Assembly (NCBI GenBank): GCA_028751875.1
Contig: CM054140.1
Coordinates: forward strand, 48,425,673 to 48,489,672
Reading direction: 5' to 3'
Length of the DNA: 64,000 bases
Source of the DNA: Rapana venosa
Lineage: Eukaryota; Mollusca; Gastropoda; Neogastropoda; Muricidae
Part shown: positions 10,029 to 22,957 of the stretch, in pieces
How the letters are laid out: each line of letters begins with the position of its first letter
Position numbering within the stretch: the stretch's first letter is position 1
Made by a program: the position numbers and the translations under genes
Notes under the pieces: model-generated
Databases searched by the model: none
What the model saw: the letters and a program-made list of their open reading frames with translations, nothing else
What the model was told of the DNA's origin: nothing

Positions 10029-12034
10029 GTATCCCTTTGCCTTCACCCACCCTGCTCCTTCCGGTGTCTCTTTGGACATTGATTATTCATCTATTCATGT
10101 TCGCTTTTTTTTGGAGAAAATTGTCCCATATTTTTCACTTCCTTATACAGGTATATATATATATCGACACTGAGAGTGAACATGTGCTTATTTTGTGTGT
10201 GTATGTTGTTTTTTTGCCAGATTTTTTTTTCGCCAGATATATTTTTGAAATTTTTTTTGGAATTATATCTTGCAAATTTTGTTCTGTATTTTATTTTCAT
10301 TTTGCGACTTTTGTGTCTTTTGTTTTTCTTTACTTTTCTTCAAGTTTTCTTTTGACATATTTTCCGATCAAAATTGGATTTGATGTGCAGTTTTTATGTT
10401 GTTTGTGCACCCTCACAGACAGGGCAGAAAAAGAAAGTGACCTTCAAACAAAGAAATAGGGTCCTGCTGACGCGCGATCTAAACCTAAAAGGCCGAAAAC
10501 TAAAAATTGGCGGGCAAGCGAACATATCTTTGCAAAGTGTGTGTGTGTGTAAGATAAGTATTATGTGAATGTTTGCCGTGTATCCGTTACTAATCGAAAA
10601 CTTCTTTCAAGATCTTTCAGGGTGCAGGTCTGTTGTTTGAGTATATACATACTCAACGATTGGAAAATAAGATTTCAAGATGGCTGAACATCCGGGGCAG
10701 TCTGACGATCTGGTAAGCTATTTTTTGGTATATCCCTTCTTAGAATAGACTCATGATCAGTTCATGCTGCATAGTAAGCGATGCGCTGCGAATTCTAAGA
10801 TAAAGGCATTTTGTGTAGTTTTTCTTGTAAACTGTACACTTTTATATGGTTGTGTTGAACAACCAAGTAAAGTATTTTGCTTAGGTAGTATACACTCCAT
10901 TTATAATAACTATTACTTAATACAGAACGTCGACAATGTTTGTTCTGTGGTAAAGGCGATTGTTAAACAATTGCCAGAAAAATGCTATGGTCTACACAAC
11001 TGCAGCTTATGCGTAATCAGAAGGCACATAAACCGACACCAAGCCAACCATCATGCTGAATGAAGTAAGCGGCAGATGTAGGAAACCTATGTTTATTCAC
11101 TTGTGTAGCAAATGTGCGCTTTATGTTCTGATCTATATTTGGTTCCTCCCCTCCTCCACCCCCCCCCCCTCCCAATCTCTGTCTGTGTGGCAGGGAGAAG
11201 AGCATAAACTATAGCGTCGCAATTTTTCTCAGAAGCTGCTTCCTGGGCGTAAAAAAACAATATCTGTACATCTATATGAATTCGCCTTTGCTATATTATT
11301 ATTATTATTTCCATTGTAAATATATGCAATTGCATATAGTTCTTAAAGGCTATGGCTATACTATGGGAGATCAAAAAGACAGAAACCTTAATGACTTCAT
11401 ATCGAAAATGTTATTGAATAAGGTAATAGTCTTGTTCATTACAATAAGGTATCTTTTATTTCACATGAATGTTTTACGTTTATGTTGCAGCTGCTTAGCT
11501 TAGAAGTTTATTAGACATTTTCCCAATATATGAATGTTTCCTGCATAGATTGTGAAATTGTTAACAAACAGGGCGGAAGCCTTTAAATAGGATGACTGAG
11601 AAAGTGATGTAATTATCAAGACGAAAAGCAAGAAATGAACCTAATGAAACTTACCAGTTACTGTTACCATACAATTTTAAAAGAAAACTTGTCTGAATTC
11701 TTGTTCTGATTTTTCTTTATCATTAGTGCTTGGAAGATTATTGATAGCTTGGGTTTTTAGGGCGATATTCATGTCTTATGTATTTTTTTGTTTTGTTTTA
11801 TAGTGGTTTGATAGCAGTTAGTGTAAGTATGTGGTTGGTTTTTTTGCTTTAGATATTATGTTGGTAACTTTTTATTACCCTTTCATCTGTCTTTCCGTAT
11901 TCTTGCATACAGAGCTGTTTACTCATAACTTATTATGCAAACTGAATAGTGAGTCACAATGAATTATATGTATATATGCCTAAGAGTGGTCTATTTATAA
12001 TATAAAATGCAAATTGGCATGTGTATGATTATCT

Positions 12035-12047
12035 CACACACACACCA

Positions 12048-12119
<72 letters not shown>
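12035..12119. repeat. (CA)n microsatellite
   Basis: Nearly pure CA dinucleotides with one CCAC interruption near the left end. Confidence 0.97.
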
Positions 12120-13281
12120 TCGGTTGCGCAGGCGCGAATTTACAGTTTCTTGAAACATAGCTGTGTCTTTAGAATTGTTTTGGTCACGCTGATTTTTGAA
12201 AAAATATCTTTTATTTGTTGTAACGGTATTTTGGTGGAAAATGCGCGAATTTTCTTGCGATTAAAGCTATAACAGCTGTAGCTGTGCACGTATAATTTTG
12301 AAGTGCATAAAGAATAAATTTTCTGAATATCATCAAGATAAATGATACAGAAAACTGCATTAGCTGCTGACTACAGAATCTGGAAAGTTCTTTAAAAAGA
12401 GCTCTGAGGTGTTCGTAAAATCTATCAGTTCAGTTTTTGGTACTGTTATTACTGATGGACAAAAAATACCAGAGTATCGAAATCAGTGTGTGTTCAGATA
12501 AACAGTAACGTATTGAAACGTTATATTAGCATTTCCACGCTTCCCCCTTCAAACAGGAGTGATTCCGATACATGAGAAAACGTACTTCCTTGCACATTAC
12601 CAAAATAGGTTTTTAGCCAGGGAATGTTTGTGTGCATTATAAAATAACATGCACTTAAAGGTCTCCGCATACGGATACAAATGTCTGTGATATGCGAGAG
12701 TTGAATGAACGCGTGTGTAAAAAACATGAGACAGAGAGAGAGGGAGAGGGTATCTGTTTATTTGACCTGATATCTTGGTCAGCGGAAATTTCAATTCGAC
12801 CAATCGTATTCTAAATTTCAGTAACATCCAAAAAAATTATAATAGACTTGCTATGATTGAGTGTGATATGAACAACTAAACAACACACATTAATGCGCAA
12901 GAATCGGAAACGTTTTCCTATTGCATGTAGAGAAAATAGGAGCGGTGACATCTATGATTTCACATGTAATAATATCTACTACAGCAAACGAAAAAGCTTA
13001 CAAAAATGGTCCACGAACACATAGTGATTACGTCAGTCTCACTTTTTAAAAACGTAAACTAGATGTGTTTCTTTAAAAATCTGTGTGTAACATTCTGTGT
13101 CACTATTTTTCAGAGAAGCTGGACTGTAAACAAGAATTGTAAGGCATCTTGTCCCTGTGACATACTTGGCGCAAAGGACCTGTCTCCGTGTAAGGATACC
13201 AGGTAAAAGATGAAGGGAGAGGCACTCATCGACAAGTGTGTGCAGTGTAACACTCACCCAGGGTGCAACGTAATCGCCACA

Positions 13282-13301
13282 GTATTATTATTATTATTAT
13301 T

Positions 13302-13336
<35 letters not shown>
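13282..13336. repeat. (ATT)n(ATC)n compound microsatellite
   Basis: About eight ATT units pass directly into about ten ATC units. Confidence 0.97.
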
Positions 13337-14252
13337 AAATCACTATTCTATTCAGAGTGTAGTGATGTGAAACTTGTTTGGTTTTCATACAACAGAATTC
13401 CGTTTGACTAGACTGTGGGAATGTTTTCAGATTCGGGCATCTTGCTGTTGAGTTAACTGACTGTGATTGTGTGATTTTCGTTGATGGAATGCAGTTCTTA
13501 TTTCTGTGCATATTCCACTTTACATAGATCGTGACACATTTTTTTGCCGATTCATGATTTTGTTTCCAGAGATTTTCTCGGTGACGTATATAATATATTT
13601 ATTTTTTTTGTCATCAACATGCTTTGTCTATAAACTGAACCACTATCTGCTTTCCCGCCGATTTCAGTCTGGTCTTATATCCTTTCAATAACAACCTTTA
13701 GAAGTGAGACCTAGAAGTGTATGATTGATAACCAAAACAGTACCACCAAATCAATTAAGAATGAAAAATTCGAGCCTCAAACTTATCTACCTGCACCATG
13801 CATGATTTTTGAAACTTCTTTTTTTCCCCACTGGTAAACGTGGAGTAAACTCTTTTATCGATGTCTTTGCATGTGTCGGTTTTTCTTTATAATTAAACTT
13901 TTTTTGTTTTTTTTTCAATAATCGTCACTTAACCTGCATGATTCCCCTCGCTCAAGTGTCAATTGATGTTCTGGAAGAGAAAGTCTGATGGAATCTTCAG
14001 GTCACGGAATTGATGGAATGTTATGCATGCCGCCTTTTCCTTCTTTCCCCTTCTCTATAGCTTAAAAATACTTTCATTTTTATTGTGGTCCTTTTATCTA
14101 GACGTGCAAACTAATTCACAATTTGATTCGCTAGTTAGAAAACTGTCTTATTATCAGGTTATTCATAGAGGTAAATCTTGAAGTAAGAAGATTTTTTGTT
14201 TCAGTCAGTATTACGGGGTTTTACAAATAGATGTACGCGAGTGTACGCTTGC

Positions 14253-14255
<3 letters not shown>

Positions 14256-14332
<77 letters not shown>

Positions 14333-14388
14333 CACACACTTTCACACACACACTCACACTCACACACACACACTCACACACACACACA
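14256..14388. repeat. (CA)n microsatellite
   Basis: A pure run of about 75 bp, then CACTCACA-type variants. It abuts a family B fragment that starts about 40 bp further on. Confidence 0.97.
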
Positions 14389-14427
14389 TTTGCATGGATT
14401 TTGCAATCATTTAAAGCTTCTGCGTGT

Positions 14428-14600
14428 TCCTTCGGATGAGACTATAAACCGAGGCCCCGTGTATGAACGCATGCAGAACATCTTGCACACACGCTAAATC
14501 CTGTTCCGCTTTTCGGAAGAGTAGGCCATTATGTGCCGGTGGAAACAGATGACAAAATTACAAAACCGCATACACACGGGTGCTGGAAAGAATATTTTAT
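14428..14600 (+). mobile_element. Family B SINE, 5'-truncated
   Basis: Contains 'ccttcggatgagactataaa', 'gcagaacatcttgc' and 'gagtaggccattatgtgcc', then 'catacacacgggtgctgg'. The tRNA-like head is missing. The sequence matches the 3' two thirds of the copy at 35728. Confidence 0.85.
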
Positions 14601-14709
14601 AAAAGAAATTTGGTGTGTATAATAGAACGTTGAACTACACATGTGTGTGAATTATTATCATCGTCATCGTCAATATCGTGATTATCACTTCGGTCATGGT
14701 GACAACAAC

Positions 14710-14778
14710 GATGATGATGGAGATGACGACGACGACGACGTCGATGATGACGATGATGATGAAGATGATGATAATGAT
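14710..14778. repeat. (GAT)n/(GAC)n imperfect trinucleotide tract
   Basis: ATGATG, GACGAC and GATGAT runs mixed in one purine-rich tract. Confidence 0.9.
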
Positions 14779-15009
14779 CACTTTTGCATAGGACTGGCAT
14801 GGAAGGGTGTTTAATGCCTTACTTAAGACATAGAATCATAAGATACGGTAATAATAATAAATTATGCTTTTGTTTTTTCAGAATAATGACATAAGCCAAA
14901 CACTCATTAAATGAAGGTGCTTATTTTTCGAAAGTACTTAAAAGACAAATGATGATCAGCAATCCTACCACAAATTTCTGCCACTGTGATCTTTAGAAAC
15001 ACACCGACA

Positions 15010-15055
15010 AATAATCAACCAATCAATCGATCGATCGATCAATCAGTCAATCAAT

Positions 15056-15090
<35 letters not shown>
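15010..15090. repeat. (AATC)n tetranucleotide repeat
   Basis: AATC/ATCG units over about 80 bp, with an internal run of GATC. Followed about 50 bp later by the long pyrimidine array. Confidence 0.93.
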
Positions 15091-15091
<1 letters not shown>

Positions 15092-15141
15092 ATGGAAGTA
15101 CTGTAGTTGACGTGCATCTTGAGCAGGACGAACTTGAACAA

Positions 15142-15490
<349 letters not shown>

Positions 15491-15512
15491 GGTGTGTGTG
15501 TGTGGAGAGTGT

Positions 15513-15516
<4 letters not shown>

Positions 15517-15557
<41 letters not shown>

Positions 15558-15775
15558 ACATCTGTATATCCAGGGGTTGTAGATGAACAACATATCCTTT
15601 TTTTAATCTACTCTATGCTCCACAGGGAAGCACGCGCGCGCGCACTCGCGCGCGCACACGCATCGCGGCGACACGCACACACACCATACACCACACACAT
15701 ACAACACACACAACACACACAACACACACACACACACACACACAACACCACACACACACACACACACAAGACGGG
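15517..15775. repeat. (AG)n, then GCGC- and CA-rich microsatellites
   Basis: (AG)n at 15517-15554; alternating CGCGCG/CACACA at about 15628-15680; interrupted (CA)n with AACAC spacers at 15680-15775. The GCGC and CACA runs alternate purine and pyrimidine. Confidence 0.9.
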
Positions 15776-15930
15776 AGCAAGAGATAAACATAACGCAAGA
15801 CAACACAAGACAACACAACACAACACAAAAACAGCTATTGGAGCTATTGGCCTGTGGTTCTGTCTCCAGTGTTAGTTCTAAATGACATATCAAAACTTAC
15901 TCTTAAAGGTAGAGAGTTTTTCTTTTTCAG

Positions 15931-16095
15931 TGGATGGTGTGATAGTGGAATGGGCTCCGTGGTCGGTGTGCTCTTTGACCTGTGGGGGAGGGGAAAGGTC
16001 AAGGACGCGAGAGTGCTATGGGCCGTTCCACGGTGGCGCAATGTGCGCTGAGCATCTGAACGAAAGCGAATCCTGCAACGAACAACCTTGTCCAG
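15931..16095 (+). CDS. TSP1 repeat exon 5
   Basis: 165 nt, phase 1-1. V-D-G-V-I-V-E-W-A-P-W: the first tryptophan of the ladder is replaced by isoleucine. C-S-L-T-C-G keeps the O-fucose site. The middle loop 'YGPFHGGAMCAEH' is close to exon 6 but has C-A-E where its relatives have C-T-G. The sequon N-E-S is present; it ends P-C-P-G. The acceptor is tttttctttttcag (strong); the donor is CCA G|gtttgg (weak at +3 to +5). Confidence 0.92.
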
Positions 16096-16109
16096 GTTTG
16101 GCACAGTTG

Positions 16110-16244
16110 CGCGCACACGTGCATGCACGCATACATGCATGCCTGCATGCCTGCATGCATGCACACAGAAACACACACACACACTTTGTCTGATATCGCT
16201 TAAATTAAAGAAAGAACACACAGACACAGACACAGGACACAGAC

Positions 16245-16279
<35 letters not shown>

Positions 16280-16343
16280 GTCTAAAATCACTAAATGTGA
16301 ATAGACGTTAAACTGAAGATATCCACACACCTCATCTCTCTCA

Positions 16344-16394
<51 letters not shown>
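16110..16394. repeat. GCATGC-rich, (CA)n and (CT)n tracts
   Basis: Repeated GCATGC/CCTGCATG at 16118-16165, (CA)n at 16171-16190 and 16244-16276, and (CT)n at 16327-16394. The first tract begins 15-20 nt after the donor of exon 5. Confidence 0.9.
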
Positions 16395-16397
<3 letters not shown>

Positions 16398-16775
16398 GTA
16401 TTTAAATTTTTTTTTATTATGATGCCTATATATAATTATCCATGTACGTCGGGGCTGACTATGACCTTTCATCGAGAAGAGGAAAATTAATAGTCTTTAA
16501 GCAGGAGAGAAGTGATTTATTTCTCTAATGTTTCCAACTCCGCCAGCTTAATCTTCGGAAGACACACTCTCTGAAAAGTTCAATGCAGTGCCTCAACGAC
16601 TCCTCAAGGAGTTACTGGAGACCTCAACAGTTAAGTACATAAGGAAGACAAGTTGTTAATATTTTTTTTCCTGTAATGGGTCAATAGCCTTTGTTCAGCT
16701 CCCAAGTGTTTCAACAGCTCCTGTAATCTCTGTTCTTCATAACATGTGCAGTTTGCAGTGCTAGGATATTAAATA

Positions 16776-16985
16776 AGTCCTTCGGATGAGACTATAAACC
16801 GAGGCCCCGTGTGTGAACGCACGCTGAACATCTCGCGCACACGTTAAATCCTGTTCCGCTTTTCGTAAGAGTAGGCCATTGTGTGCTGGTGGGAACATGA
16901 CAAAATTTACAAAACCCGCATGCACACGGGGACTGGATGTAAAAAAGCACATAGGTGCTTAATCCATTATCCTCGATATAAAAAA
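16776..16985 (+). mobile_element. Family B SINE, 5'-truncated
   Basis: Begins 'agtccttcggatgagactat', runs through 'ctgttccgcttttcgtaaga' and ends 'aatccattatcctcgatata', the canonical B tail. Confidence 0.88.
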
Positions 16986-17250
16986 AGAACTAAAAATAAG
17001 GATTTCAACTTGGAAAGAACGTAAAACCACGTGTAACCCTTAAGGTTAGGGGGTAGGGTTGTCACACGTGCTCACAGGCGTTGAAAAACTGCGTGTGTCA
17101 AAGAAGAGAGGGACTTTATTTTCATGGATTTAAAAGTGGCTTATTCCAGAAGCTACATTTGTTTCGTTAAGGTTAAAAAAAAAAGGGGGGGGGGGAACCC
17201 ACCATTTTTGTATAAATGTTGGGATCAGCTTTCGGTTTAGTTAAAGGTAA

Positions 17251-17853
17251 ACCCAAACTGGGTTCTCTCACACTAACTGTTTTATCTTAAATAGCCCCAA
17301 ACTGGGTTCTCTCACACTGTTTTATCTTAAATAGTCCCAAACTGGGCTCTCTCGCACTGTTTTATCTTAAATAGTCCCAAACTGGGTTCTATCGTACTGT
17401 TTTATCTTAAATAACCCCAAACTGGGTTCTCTCGCACTGTTTTATCTTAAATAGCCCCAAACTGGGCTCTCTCTCACAATAACTGTTTTATCTTAAATAG
17501 CCCCAAACTGGGCTCTCTCACAATAACTGTTTTATCTTAAATAGCCCCAAACTGGGCTCTCTCACAATAACTGTTTTATCTTAAATAGCCCCAAACTGGG
17601 CTCTCTCACAATAAAACGTTTTATCTTAAATAGCCCCAAACTAGGTTCTCTCACACTAACTGTTTTATCTTAAATAGCCCCAAACTGGGTTCGCTCTCAC
17701 AATAAATGTTTTATCTTAAATAGCCCCAAACTGGGTTCTCTCTCACAATAAAGGTTTTATCTTAAATAGCCCCAACTGGGTTCTCTCTCTCACAATAAAG
17801 GTTTTATCTTAAATAGCCCCAACTCGGTTCTCTCACACTAACTGTTTTATCGT
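17251..17853. repeat. Minisatellite block 1 (about 43-54 bp unit)
   Basis: At least a dozen units of 'ccccaaactgggttctctca' followed by 'cactaactgttttatcttaa' and 'atag'. Unit length varies through small indels (CTCTCT, CACAATAA versus CACTAACT). The array is cut at 17853 by a family B fragment. Confidence 0.95.
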
Positions 17854-18161
17854 AAGTCCTTCGGATGAGACTATAAGCCAAGGCCCCGTGTGCGAACGCA
17901 TGCAGAACATCTTGCGCACACGTTAAATCCTGTTCTGCTGTTCGAAAGAGTAGGCCATTGTGTGCCGGTGGGAACAGGTGACAAAATTTAAAAAACCGCA
18001 TACACACGCATAAAAAAAAATTAATTTAAAAAATCATCTGAGCGCTTTGATTTGTTGCTTTACAAGATTCAGCACTATATAAATTCCATACATTATTATT
18101 ATTATTATTATTTTTTATATTTTTTTATTTTTTATAATTATTATTATTTTAAAAAAAAATC
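17854..18161 (+). mobile_element. Family B fragment plus (ATT)n-tailed SINE end inside the minisatellite
   Basis: 17854-18010 is a 5'-truncated family B copy ('agtccttcggatgagactat' to 'catacacacgcat'). 18030-18161 reads 'gctttacaagattcagcact' then 'atataaattccatac' and (ATT)n, which looks like the 3' end of a second SINE type. Together they separate two blocks of the same minisatellite. Confidence 0.75.
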
Positions 18162-18308
18162 TTTTATCATTATCTTAAATAACCCCAAACTGGGATCTCC
18201 CACACTAAATGTTTTATCTTAAATAACCCCAAACTGGGATCTCCCACACTAAATGTTTTATCTTAAATAACCCCAAACTGGGATCTCCCACACTAACTGT
18301 TTTATCTT
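18162..18308. repeat. Minisatellite block 2, abutting the exon 6 acceptor region
   Basis: Three further units with 'ccccaaactgggatctccca' and 'cactaaatgttttatcttaa'. These are more alike to each other than to block 1 (GGGATCTCCC versus GGGTTCTCTC). The last unit ends 27 nt before exon 6, so it directly precedes the pyrimidine tract and may supply the branch point. Confidence 0.93.
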
Positions 18309-18335
18309 CAACCTGTGTCTTGCACTGTCTCTCAG

Positions 18336-18500
18336 TGGACGGGGTGTGGCAGAATTGGTCAGCGTGGAGCTCGTGCAGTGTCACGTGCGGGGGCGGCACA
18401 CGAGAGAGAGGCCGCAGCTGTTACGGCCCTTTCCATCAGGGGGCTAACTGCACTGGCGCCTGGCGACAGAACGAATCGTGTAATAATCACCACTGTCCAG
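18336..18500 (+). CDS. TSP1 repeat exon 6
   Basis: 165 nt, phase 1-1. V-D-G-V-W-Q-N-W-S-A-W with CSVTCG. The middle loop 'YGPFHQGANCTGAW' has the common H-G-G changed to H-Q-G. Sequons are N-W-S, N-C-T and N-E-S. It ends N-N-H-H-C-P-G. The acceptor is cactgtctctcag; the donor is CCA G|gtctgg. A minisatellite runs to within 27 nt of the exon. Confidence 0.93.
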
Positions 18501-20149
18501 GTCTGGCTTCTGTTTTCTCCATGGTTTTGCTAGAATGCTTTTTCTTTAAAAATCATTATTTTATTGCTATAAATTGTTCGTCACGATCAACAGGATTGTT
18601 TTTCAAATATCCCTTTGGAATCAACTTTGGAATCGTGTTAAATGTTGTTTTTGAAGTTACTAATTGATATCACATTTTTGAACAAAAATATATCATACTA
18701 ATGGATTGTGTGTTGGCTTAAATTCTGAAATATTTCAATTTTTTAAATCACTGATCATGTTAATGTTCACTCATGATGGTGAAGAATCACTGTTACAATG
18801 TTTGTTTATGTATGTATTTGATGGATAATGATAGAAATTTGATAGGTTTATAAACACAGTGCTCTATATTCTTTAACGTATTTTTCTCTCTTATAAAAAT
18901 CGTAATTTTGAAATGGCATTTTTAGTTAAATATAATAGAGCCAATTTGTACACTTGTACTGATTGTTTAAAACAATCGGGGCATGCAGTACCTATGGATT
19001 GTGCACAGTATGATATTTCTTACAGTTAAGCAGTGGACAAACATATACACATTTGCCCATTGTATCAATTTCAAATCAGAAAAATAATTTTTATCTGATA
19101 AACATGATAAAAGCAGAAAAAAGTATCCAAAGCCTAATGTTTGTGTGTCTCTGCAGCATATTCAAACTTTGTGGAGTTGAAACGAAGCTAGATGATTGAC
19201 TCCTTGTAATGCATACAATATAGTAGACATTTTCAGAGTGAGATCAATACCTTTTCTGCTGTTTTGTGGTAAGTTCATGCCTTGTCTGCTTGTGGCGTGT
19301 GTATCGTACATAATCTTGCGAAATGAAACAAAACTGCCCTTAAAGGTTTCAGTTCACGGAGTATTGGTCACTCCACAGACGTCGAGGAGTCTCTGGTGTG
19401 TTAATCTGTGTCTGTACACTGGTGTTCAAATACATATCTCAATATTTAAATACATGTATTATTTTTCCCGTCACGGGTGCTGCTTATCGGCATAAGTCTC
19501 AATGGTATAATGTTTTTCCATTGTAGAGAGAAATGGTTTTTCTCGCTTAAAACCACTGCCTGTAACCTCTTGATATTGAGTGATGCAAAATTAAAAAAAA
19601 GCGACACAGTAGAGCTGAATAAACATTTTGATATTGGTAGTTTGAAAGCGTTCAGACTGACACTGCGGGTCTCTGAATCTGCCCAGGCTGGTTGTGTTAT
19701 GAATGAAAGTGTCAAACACAGCTCTCTTATGTAGTTACATATCCAGCGAAACCTCCACGGTATCAACATAAGCCATCCTCAAACTCCTTGCTCAGTACAT
19801 GAACAACAGTTTCTGAATCACTATCAGTCCTTCACGCCTTTCTTTCAAGATGGCCGCCTTTCGACATTTCCGTGTTCACAATGTCTGTGGTCAAGTTTGT
19901 GCCGAAGTCGTTTAGAGTCTGCAGGTTTAGTGTTGATGGTCAGTGAAGGGCCTAATGAAAGGTCACTTGTTCTACAGTAGACGCCCCCACTTAGGCTGTA
20001 TGGCGTTTGTTATCCTTTGCTTTGGTGAAGTAAGGGGTTAAGCTGTTTAGAACACGCGTCATTTCCATCCTTCTCTGTGGGTGCGAAAACTGGACCGTGA
20101 CTGGATAGAAAAGTTCACGCCTTTGAAATAAAACCATTCAGAAGGCTTC

Positions 20150-20395
20150 TCCACGTCTCTGAGCAGAACCGCGGAACGATCGAGTCAGTGTGGCAAGAGA
20201 TGGTCATGAAAGCTGGGCCATAGGAATTCTACCAGGCTGCTGTAAAGAGGAGGAACCCAGCGTGGTTTGGTCAGGTCACACGGCACAGCTCGCTTGCCAA
20301 GACTATCCTGTAGGGGACACCTGAGGGAGGAAGACGCAGGGGTAGGTAGATAGACGAAGAAGTGGACAGAAAACATCCATGGAAAAAATACCCGC
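20150..20395 (+). mobile_element. Degenerate LINE reverse-transcriptase C-terminal fragment
   Basis: Conceptual reading gives R-R-N-P-A-W-F-G-Q-V-T-R-H, then A-K-T-I-L, a stop, and G-T-P-E-G-G-R-R-R-G-R, the same region as the fragment at 6235-6611. Stops are present and the fragment is dead. A family A tail follows at once. Confidence 0.72.
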
Positions 20396-20397
20396 CT

Positions 20398-20560
20398 TTC
20401 AGACAGGAAAGTTAAAGTAAAAATAAATGGGTGGCGCTGCTCCTGCAACGACGAGATCTACTCGAATTTCACGCAGACAAATCGCGCGACTGAAAGTAGA
20501 ATAGAATAGAATACAATACAGTACAATACAAGGCAATGCCATGCAATGCAATGCATAACT
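20398..20560 (+). mobile_element. Family A SINE 3' end
   Basis: 'aaataaatgggtggcgctgc' and 'atttcacgcagacaaatc' match the tail of family A, followed by (GAATA)n/(CAATA)n pentanucleotides. Confidence 0.75.
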
Positions 20561-20636
20561 ATAAAATACAATGCAAAGATTGGACCGGCCTTGACATAGC
20601 TGTGTTACTGCGAAAAGCTGAAGACAGACCAACGTT

Positions 20637-21007
20637 TATTTATATTTATTCATTTTATTCTTTTATATAGAGGATAATGGAATAAGCACTCGTGTGCTTT
20701 TTTACATCAGTCCCCGTGTGTATGCAGTTTTGTAGATGTTGTCATCTGTTCCCACCAGCACACATTGGCCTACTCTTACGAAAAGCGGAACAGGATTTAA
20801 CGTGTGCGCAAGATGTTCTGCGTGTGTTCGCACACGGGGTCTATCCGAAGGACTTTTGGGGAGAGTGGAGTCTGCACTGATGTTAACTCCAGGGGAATAT
20901 AACCCCTTGAACGGGACTCCAGGGGAATATATCCCCTTGAACGGGAATCGAACCTGGGTCATCAGATTGCGAGCGCAATGTTCTGACCACTAGGCTATCC
21001 CGTCCCC
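20637..21007 (-). mobile_element. Family B SINE, full length, with probable 8-bp target duplication
   Basis: On the minus strand: head 'gacgggatagcctagtggtc', body with a local duplication of 'ggggatatattccc'-like text ('aggggaatatatccccttga' occurs beside 'aggggaatataaccccttga' on +), and the tail ending 'attccattatcctc'. CCAACGTT flanks both ends (20629-20636 and 21008-21015). Confidence 0.85.
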
Positions 21008-21387
21008 CCAACGTTGCAACCGTTAGAAAACTGTCGACCAACACGTCCCTCGAGTCTACACGACGACCATTTAGCTCGAAGGACTGACGATGGAAAGTAA
21101 GGGGTGTCCTGGTGTCTCTTTTCCTGGCCCTCAACAGACATCAGTGAACACCACCATCAGTGCAGGTCGTCCTCTGGCTGGTTGTCTACTGTTGACCGGC
21201 CATTGATGCATGGCTGTGGAAGGCTGCTTATAGAGGTGCAGTACTGGGACATCACAACAGATAAGGCGAGAAAAAAACAAAAAAAGAAAAACAAACAAAC
21301 CGATTTTCTGTAAACTTAAAACCAAAGTTGAAGAAGTGGAAGAAAAAAATGACAAAGAGGGAATATATTGATTACATTGATTTATAA

Positions 21388-21640
21388 GCATATGACAGTC
21401 AGTACTGGTTTGGGCACGTTCAACGGAAAGCAGACCACCACATCATAAAAAGAGCAATGAACTTCGTAGTGGATGGAAAGAGACCAAAGGGAAGACCTAG
21501 CAAAACCTGGGCTGCCTGTATTGCAGATGATCTTAGAGAAAGGGGCATGAATGAGGAGGAAGCTCAAAACAGAGAGAGATGGAGAAGGCTCATCAATGTC
21601 AAACCTCCCCTGGGAGAAACATGACAAAAAAGGAAGAAGA
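21388..21640 (+). mobile_element. LINE reverse-transcriptase C-terminal fragment with intact stop
   Basis: Open from 21388 to a TGA at 21622-21624. The product reads Y-W-F-G-H-V-Q-R-K-A-D-H-H, then G-K-R-P-K-G-R-P-S-K-T-W and R-E-R-W-R-R-L-I. This is a LINE ORF C-terminus of a different subfamily from the 6235 copy. An in-frame stop lies just upstream (21385-21387), so only the tail is preserved. An A/G-rich tail follows. Confidence 0.82.
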
Positions 21641-22075
21641 AAAGACAGTCAGTACATAAAAATGTATTTCAAAACCCAGAAGAAAAGTAATTGAAATAGA
21701 AAGTGGTTTTACCATCTGTAATTTCATAACCAGAACGTCTGCGTTCGTCCTCCTGAAAGAAGAACAAGACAGCTGTTGTTATTACCAAAAACCACATACA
21801 GGTAAGAGACATTCATTTTTCGCATCTATCTTCCCATTGATAATTTTAATTCTTCATGTGGGTACGTACAAGTGCTGCAATAAACAGATTTCTTTTCTTC
21901 TTCTCTTCATGTGAGAAAAAGAGCAAAACAGAATACTTTGCACCTGAATAATTATTTCATGTATAAACGGCTGGTTACTGTTTTCATTTTAACCTTACTC
22001 TTTCGACTTCCGATGTTTTATAACTAAGCTAGTAGTTATTCTGGGTAAAGAGTGGAGACCAGTCTCATTGGTGTC

Positions 22076-22160
22076 CTTCACACATACACACGCACACGTA
22101 CGCACGCAGCACGCACACATACGCACGCACGCACACACGCACGCACACACGCACAAATGT
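22076..22160. repeat. CACGCA-rich microsatellite
   Basis: Mixed CA and CGCA units ('acgcacgcacacacgcacgc'). Confidence 0.93.
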
Positions 22161-22336
22161 GCTTAGTTGAACTAGTCTCTGTTAACTTAAGTGAAAAAGG
22201 CTAATAATCTCTCATCATGGTCAGACATTCAAAGAATCTGAAGCTCTGAGTTCTCAGACAGAATAGAAAACAGAAAAAGGTGGATTTTTAATGATGTGTC
22301 TAATCCTTTAACTTCATTCGTACACAAATCACTTGT

Positions 22337-22492
22337 TCATACTAACTTTGTTGATTATTGCTGCAGTGTTTTGATTGATTGATTTGACGTAAATGTGTCT
22401 AGCCATTTAACATTCTTCATGACCACTTCACTGGTTTATACTAACTTTGTTGATTATTGCTGCAGTGTCTTGATTGATTGATTGACGTAAAC
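22337..22492. repeat. Direct duplication, about 57 bp
   Basis: 'actaactttgttgattattg' followed by 'ctgcagtgttttgattgatt' at 22337-22395 recurs at 22434-22492 with a few changes; the two copies start 97 bp apart. Confidence 0.9.
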
Positions 22493-22898
22493 AAATTTTG
22501 GATTCTCTTCACCTTTGGAGTGTTCTTGTTCTGCACATCAACTGTGGCAGTGTTGTAGTAGTTAGTCTGTGGCTTCTTTTGGGGGGGCTGTTTGAAGTAT
22601 ACTTTTCATTTCAATCTGTCTTGACGAACGTTTTTTGTTTCGGATTTTGTTCTGTTTCGTTAAGGTAGTATAGTAAGGAAAGTTGCAGTGTTTCATAAAA
22701 GACTAGATTGTGTATTGTCGAGTTTTTTTTATCCTTTATTTTTGTGATCTTCTGTCAGATAAAACGACTGTGATGGTCTGTTCTTGGCTTGAGAAAACTG
22801 TTGGTGTGTGGTGTTGTGTAGATAGTACGGTACTGTTTTGTTTCCTTTAGTATTTTTTTCTCTTCTTTTTCTGTTTCTCCCATCCTCGGCCTTCTTGT

Positions 22899-22899
<1 letters not shown>

Positions 22900-22957
<58 letters not shown>

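Larger units (their letters stand above)
16096..18335. other. Intron 5 (2.2 kb)
   Basis: Holds CA- and CT-rich repeats (16110-16394), a family B fragment (16776-16985), a minisatellite in two blocks (17251-17853 and 18162-18308) and the inserted SINE material that splits them. From 16400 to 16770 nothing is seen. Confidence 0.75.
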
